64,000 nucleotides of DNA, from assembly GCF_032854445.1 (NCBI RefSeq), contig NC_088302.1, positions 56,088,237 through 56,152,236 on the forward strand. The letters run 5' to 3'. The stretch's first letter is position 1; each line of letters opens with the position of its first letter. The position numbers and the translations under genes were made by a program. The stretch comes from Liolophura sinensis. Lineage: Eukaryota; Mollusca; Polyplacophora; Chitonida; Chitonidae. Below, one piece after another: positions 58,177 through 64,000 of this stretch. The notes beneath the pieces were generated by a model. That model was not told the DNA's origin and did no database searches. It worked only from the letters and a program-made list of their open reading frames with translations.

Positions 58177-59893
58177 AGATTGACAGAGACATTAGTGTGG
58201 CTTGAGAGACACATCAGAGTGACTTGACAGAGTTTGGTGTGGATTGACAGAGACATCAGTGTGGTTTGACAGAGAGATCAGTATGGCTTGAGAAAGACAA
58301 TCAGTATGGTTTGACAGAGACATCAGTGTGGTTTGACAGAGGCATTAGTGTGGCTTAACAGAGGAATTAGCATTGGCTTGACACAGAGATTAGTGTGGTT
58401 TGACAGAGACATCAGTGTGGCTTGACAGAGAGATCAGTGTGGCTTGACACAGAGATTAGTGTCACTTGACAGAGACATCAGCCTGGCTTGACAGAGAGAT
58501 TAGTGTGGTTTGACAGAGACATCAGTGTGGTTTGACAGAGAGATTAATACGGTTTGACCGAGGCGTTAGTGTGGCTTGACACAGACATCAGTGTGGTTCG
58601 ACAGAGAGATCAGTATGGCTTGACAGAGAGATTAGTGTGGCTTGAGAGAGACATTAGCGTGGTTTGACAGAGAGATTAGTGTGGTTTGACTGAGAGATTA
58701 GTGTGGTTTGACAGAGGTATTAGTGTGGCTTGAGAGAGACATTAGTGTCACTTGACAGAGAGATTAGTGTGGCTTGACAGAGACATATTAGTATGATTTG
58801 ACAAAGACAAACTGCCAAACCACACTAAACCACACGTCAGTGTGGTTAGAGAGAGAGTTTAGTATGGCTTGACAGAGAGATTAGTGTGGCTTGAGAGAGA
58901 CATTATTATGGTTTGACAGAGAGATTAGTGTGGTTTGACTGAGAGATTAGTGTGGTTTGACAGAGACATCAGTGTGGTTTGACAGAGAGATTAATACGGT
59001 TTGACCGAGGCGTTAGTGTGGCTTGACACAGACATCAGTGTGGTTCGACAGAGAGATCAGTATGGCTTGACAGAGAGATTAGTGTGGCTTGAGAGAGACA
59101 TTAGCGGTATTAGTGTGGCTTGAGAGAGACATTAGTGTCACTTGACAGAGAGATTAGTGTGGCTTGACAGAGACATCAGTGTGGTTTGACAGAGAGATTA
59201 GTGTGATTTGACAGAGGCATTAGTGTAGCTTGAGAGAGACCTCAGTGTCGCTTGGCAGAGATATCAGTGTTGTTTGGCAGAGACATTAGTGTGGCTTAAC
59301 AGAGACATTAGTGTGGCTTGCGAGAGACATCAGTGTGGCTTGACAGAGACATTAGTGTGGCTTGCGAGAGACATCAATTTGGTTTGACAGAGACATCAGT
59401 GTGGTTTGACAGAGACATCAGTGTGGTTTGACAGAGACATCAGTTTGGTTTGACATAGACATCACTGTGGTTGACAGAGGCATCAGTGTGGCTTGACAGA
59501 GACATTAGTGTGGTTTGACAGAGGCATTAGTGTGGTTTGACAGAGAGATTAGTGTGGCTTGACAGAGACATCAGTGTGGTTTGACAGAGGCATTAGTGTG
59601 GTTTGACAGAGACATCAGTGTGGCTTGACAGAGAAATAAGTATGATTTGACAGAGAGATTAGTGTTGCTTGACGGAGACATCCGAGAGGCTTGACAGAGA
59701 CATCAGTGTGGCTTGACAGAGACATTAGTGTGGCTTTACACAGACATTAGTGTGGCTTGAGAGAGACATCAGTGTGGTTTGACAGAGACATCAGTATGCT
59801 TTGACAGAAATATCAGTGTGGCATGACAGAAATATCAGTGTGGTTTGACAGACATCAGTGTGGTTGGACCGAGACATTAGTGTGGTTTGAATA
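58177..59893. repeat. 22-bp minisatellite, about 78 copies
   Basis: ACAGAGACATCAGTGTGGTT plus TG is the unit, with ATTAG and CTTG variants. A block of about 115 bp at 58.54 kb recurs at 58.99 kb. An inverted piece lies at about 58,815-58,847. Confidence 0.95.
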
Positions 59894-60386
59894 CTTGTTC
59901 AGACTGTTATCCGGAAACAGCTTTTGTTTTGGTTTGTTCTGAAAAACCCTAACTTGGAGACCATCGCACGTGCAAAGGGAAATATATACATTGGGTGATA
60001 CGTCATAAAATCTTTTCTGTAAAAATGTTTTCTTTTGAATTTATTTATTTAGCTTGTTCCCGACAGTGTCTGTCACGACAAAAACGACACGACTTTCACA
60101 TCAGGATAAATAACATCCGCAACGCACATCCTGCGACGGTGCCTAAAATATGTAACAAGCACTGCACAGATATACTCTGTGACCTGACAATATAATGGTT
60201 GCACACAGTTATATTTGTAAAGAGCCTACATACTGTGTAACGAAAATCACAGTGACATCCAAAACAATTAACTGGTTTAATAACGCGTTATGCATGCGTG
60301 TTATTATTCTATGCATTTTTAAACCAAAAGCAAGAGGAGAAGCTCTCAACAACCTTTTAAAGCTTTCGGAAGAAAGGCGTGTAAAC

Positions 60387-60600
60387 AACAGATAATATTT
60401 CGTTAACTCAAAAGACCGAAATGCGGTAACAGTGCTTGCGGCAGATCCAGCTTACGTTTACTTCCAGGTCTCCGACGGTCACCGGTTAACCCCAGATAAG
60501 ACTTTCTAAGAAATTATTTCTCTAAATGTGACCAGTCTTTGTCAGATCTTGTCCCTTGGCTGAGTACCACAGCCTATACACTGTAACAGGAAGCCATAAT
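60387..60600. repeat. Dispersed duplicated segment, copy 1
   Basis: ACAGATAATATTTCGTTAAC followed by GAAATGCGGTAAC, ATTTCTCTAAATGTGACC and TTGTCAGATCTTGTC aligns with 61,636-61,800 in the same order and orientation. It is a diverged direct repeat, perhaps an unrecognised transposon. Confidence 0.6.
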
Positions 60601-60835
60601 CCTCTCCAGGCCCTGTAGAAATCACGTGTTGATCAGAACTCATTAACAGCTATAAGCGCTAGGATAGTAACATATTCAATATTGATGTAAAAATGAAGTT
60701 ATGGTAAAAAAAATTTTCGTGCAACGCTAATTAATTTTTCATTCAGAAAGACAAGTAAACAGATTCCCCAATGTTCTCGTTTCTCTTGTACGTGATCATA
60801 TAAGCAGCACTGAACACCAGTATAAAAAAATTAGA

Positions 60836-60866
<31 letters not shown>
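60836..60866. repeat. Poly(A) run
   Basis: About 27-30 consecutive A residues. It may be the tail of a retroelement, but no recognisable body precedes it. Confidence 0.9.
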
Positions 60867-60868
<2 letters not shown>

Positions 60869-61575
60869 ATCGGATACGTAACTGAGACTAAGCCAGTAGC
60901 ACACTTCTTCGCCCAAGCGTGTCATTCCGCTTAAAAAGTACGATGAACAACTGCTAGAAATACTCATGAGTCATGCTTGGCGAGTCACACACATTAACAC
61001 GTGGTGGCTGCCGTCTTCATTATTTCACCTCTTCTCGGTTTTGTTATAACACAGCCTAGAGGACGGACATTTCAAAATGGCCACAGTGACTTTCCTGACA
61101 CTAACGTGATTTGAAAATTTTCAGGGGTTGGCAGAAAGAGGGGCAAGACCGAAGGGCGAGGTGGGGAAGGCAGAAAAATATAAAATGAGTGAACTAGGTG
61201 GGAAAGTTTCTGACTAATACAGAGTATCAGAATGCAAAGTTTGACTGCGGTATTGCTGTTGCTGTATTGCTCCGGTGTTAACTCTGGATTCTAAGAAGCA
61301 GAGCCACAACTGAAACTGTAGAATTCACCACAGATTGTCATCATGTTACATAACAGACGTGACCTTTTCTGCAAAAATCTCCACTAGTTATAGTCCGACT
61401 TGAGTCTCACAAAAGGCTATAAAAATGGTACTTGTTGCTGTCTCGCTTGGCGCTCAGCATTGAGTACTATCTCAAACTTGCAGTCATACCTGCAGTCGTA
61501 AAGATAGCGAAAGAAAGGACCACGTTGTTGTAGGTGGACTATGCTTCCCCGAGGCCTCTTCCTTGTCATGATTTC

Positions 61576-61800
61576 ATGTGATGACAACGAAGCATTTTAA
61601 GTAACTCTAAACCAGTGATGTCTTATACACTGCTATTAACAGATAATATTTCGTTAACTCTTAAGCCTGAAATGTGGTAAGAGCACATGCGTCAGATCTC
61701 ACTGACATGTACTTCCGTTACACCACTGATAAAATTTCCAGGAAATCATTTCTTTAAACCTTTGTCAGGTCCTGTCATCTCCCTGAATGTCACAGCTTAG
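61576..61800. repeat. Dispersed duplicated segment, copy 2
   Basis: ACAGATAATATTTCGTTAAC, GAAATGTGGTAAG and TTTGTCAGGTCCTGTC parallel copy 1. Its left part (GTGATGACAACGAAGCATTT) recurs again at about 61,920-61,975 as a third partial copy. Confidence 0.6.
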
Positions 61801-62721
61801 GTATCTGGCATATGCTAAGTATTGGTGTATTCAAACACGCCATGTGTTGTTAACCAAGACAAGGTCATATCAGTGGAGAAGACGAGCTCATACACTGATA
61901 TAGGAAGGCATATTCAACGTGATGACAACGCAGCATTTTGAGTCATTCTAGACCAATGGCTTCTTAGACGTAGCTTAACATTTTTACACACAATTCTGCT
62001 TAAACCATGGCGATGTAGGTGTATTTGTATAACCATCAATAAATTGTACATTAGTCAACCATATATAATAGATGTTAGGTCTGTAACAGAACGACCAGTC
62101 AACTCAAAGCACCGAAGAAATAAAACAGTTGGTAAAGTAACAAAATAACAGTTTTCAACTATGGTCGCTGATGGCGTCCATCTCGAACGCGACTTTAGAG
62201 GGCACCCAACCGCGCCCTCCGCTACCTTTGTACCACCGCCCAAACTGAAATGGATGTTGATGGCAGGTTAATTTAACTTGCATTTAAATCATGAACCATG
62301 CTGGTTACATGTAGAAATTTGCCTTTCAGCCGAGCTTTTATTGAAAATGTGCATCTATCGGACGTTGTGATTTTATCAAGGAAAGCCAGTATTTCTGGGT
62401 TAAGCGGACAAAGACACGATTATGAAGCAAGATACTCATTGTAAAATTTAAGAGACTTACAGTGCAAGCGTTTGATGGAATACCCCAGAAAGTAATAACT
62501 GGTCACGTAAATATCGCTATTCATCACGGTGGATGTGAGGAAATTCTACAATTCCATTCTTCTATATATAGATTATTTAAAGTTAATGAATCATTAATAT
62601 CATTAAGTCGACCGCGAATCTACATGCTAGCTCTTAAAAAGTTTCTGCATGTATAGGAGAAAATTAATGGCCTACAGTTCTTCCAAACGGTGAGAGCGGG
62701 GTGGTGGGGGGTGGGGGTGGA

Positions 62722-62990
62722 TTGACTAACAGGCTGACTAGCAGGCGGACTAAAAGACTGTCTATCAGACAGGCCAACAGGCTGACTAACACACTGACTA
62801 GCAGGCGGACTAAAAGACTGTCTATCAGACAGGCCAACAGACTGACTAACACACTGACTAGCAGGCGGACTAAAAGACTGTCTATCAGACAGGCCAACAC
62901 ACTTACTAACACACTGACTTGCAGGCGGACTAAAAGACTGTCTATCAGACAGGCCAACACATTGACTAACACACTGACTAAGAGACAGGC
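62722..62990. repeat. 60-bp minisatellite, about 4.4 copies
   Basis: The unit includes GACTAACACACTGACTAGCA, GGCGGACTAAAAGACTGTC and TATCAGACAGGCCAACA. It is preceded by a G-rich GTGGTGGGGGGTGGGGG run. Confidence 0.93.
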
Positions 62991-64000
62991 ATTAGTACGT
63001 CAAGCCAGTAGCCGAGTGACATGCTCCACCCAAGAGCTTAACCTCGATTTACTTTTGTAGACGGGCTTTTGTAAACGTTCGTCATTTGAAGATTGGGTGG
63101 CTGATGTTTCATAAAGATAAACACTGGGATATTTTTTGTCAAATATTTCAACACGGATTACGGAGAAGAATCGCTGAAGCGCAACGTTAAAAGGAAACAG
63201 CAAAATGACTTTGTTAGTTTGCATATTCAGCTACCACCTCCAAACATCTGATGAGATTGTAGGCAGAAAGTGTAGCGCGCAAGATAATTATCTGACTTCC
63301 GGTATGGTGATAATGGACATCATTAAAACACACGTGCAGGCAATATGCCCCAGAGCAGGCCAGCACGAGACCGACGAGTAGAGAAGTTCAACAAATCCTC
63401 TCTAATTATAAACCTTTAAAAATATAGTCCTGTAGCCATTATGATCTAAGAAATATAAGCCATTTACGGATCAGGATAGTCATCATAAAACTGAAAAATT
63501 AAGCACGACATTAAATCCCACGCATGCAGGCAGACACGCACGCAGGCGCGTGGGCACACGCGCACACACGAGCACACGCACGCACGCATTCCAACACCTC
63601 CTACTCCCACCCTAACCCCACCCCACTCCGTCCAGTTGGTTTCACTCCGCCCTAGTTGGTTTCACAGCGGCTTTAAGCCAAGGCCCAGTTAACCACATGT
63701 TCATCCACAGATCTGTAGTAAGGGCTGTAGATGATTGCGGAAAACTCACGAAATGAATTTTAACATAACATCCCAATGTTCTATACAAATTGTGGAAGAT
63801 ATCATCATCACACCTCGAATAAGAAACAACTTAACATTCAAAGCACTGGATATTCCCATAGGACTAACCAGTCAGGTAAAAAAACAGGTGAGAGTACAGA
63901 GGGTTATATATGGCATCAAAGAGACGGTAAAATATGAAAACTTAAAGGTAATGAATATACAATAAAATCCAATAACACAACAATTCACTAAAAACGTTCT
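62991..64000. other. Unassigned sequence at the right edge
   Basis: It holds only a CA/CG simple repeat and a C-rich CCCACCCTAACCCCACCCC stretch. A 76-codon plus-strand frame near the end has no recognisable domain. Confidence 0.6.
63528..63590. repeat. CA/CG-rich simple repeat
   Basis: CACGCA and GCACACG motifs alternate over about 60 bp, a potential Z-DNA-forming purine/pyrimidine tract. Confidence 0.85.

Larger units (their letters stand above)
59894..62721. other. Unassigned sequence with diverged direct repeats
   Basis: Apart from the poly(A) run and the duplicated segments at 60.4 and 61.6 kb, no gene, array or known transposon is seen. Confidence 0.6.

Overview
This is animal nuclear DNA. 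A spliced gene with many small exons, introns of up to about 6 kb, tRNA-derived SINEs with A-rich tails, LINE debris and dozens of minisatellites rule out a prokaryote. The SINE family and a second dispersed element (a short leader followed by a TTTAACGTCGT-type block) resemble repeats I associate with molluscs, so a mollusc or another lophotrochozoan is likely. That assignment rests on memory, not on a database search.

One gene can be supported. It lies on the minus strand and its recognised exons run from 46,920 down to 7,893. I find 21 exons. In transcript order they encode five calcium-binding-type EGF modules, one GCC2/GCC3 (ephrin-receptor-like) module, six EGF modules, a second GCC2/GCC3 module, three EGF modules, three six-cysteine sushi (CCP) modules, a 23-residue linker exon and a third, longer GCC2/GCC3 module. 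Every junction between these exons is phase 1, and every complete module exon is a multiple of three. The exons give about 960 residues of a secreted or cell-surface protein with an SVEP1/SCUBE/fibrillin-like mosaic. No signal peptide, vWA, CUB, pentraxin or membrane segment is firmly identified, so both ends are probably missing.

Between and around these exons, about 45% of the window (hand tally) is tandem repeat. Thirteen of the 20 introns carry at least one minisatellite, usually of a sequence found nowhere else in the window. The largest is about 142 copies of a 40-bp unit at 36.8-42.5 kb. One array, at 18.4-19.14 kb, is built from the exon 17 splice-donor junction itself. Another, at 22.75-23.56 kb, ends in a partial copy of exon 13 with its donor. 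The arrays near 0.3 kb and 34.6-35.4 kb appear to be independent amplifications of the core of one dispersed element that is present nearly intact at 14.8 kb.

The outer regions are 1-7.8 kb and 47-64 kb. They hold more minisatellites (42, 33, 45, 51, 48, 22 and 60 bp units), repeat fragments and unassigned sequence. I recognise no second gene there. Most long open frames in the window are by-products of arrays whose unit length is a multiple of three.
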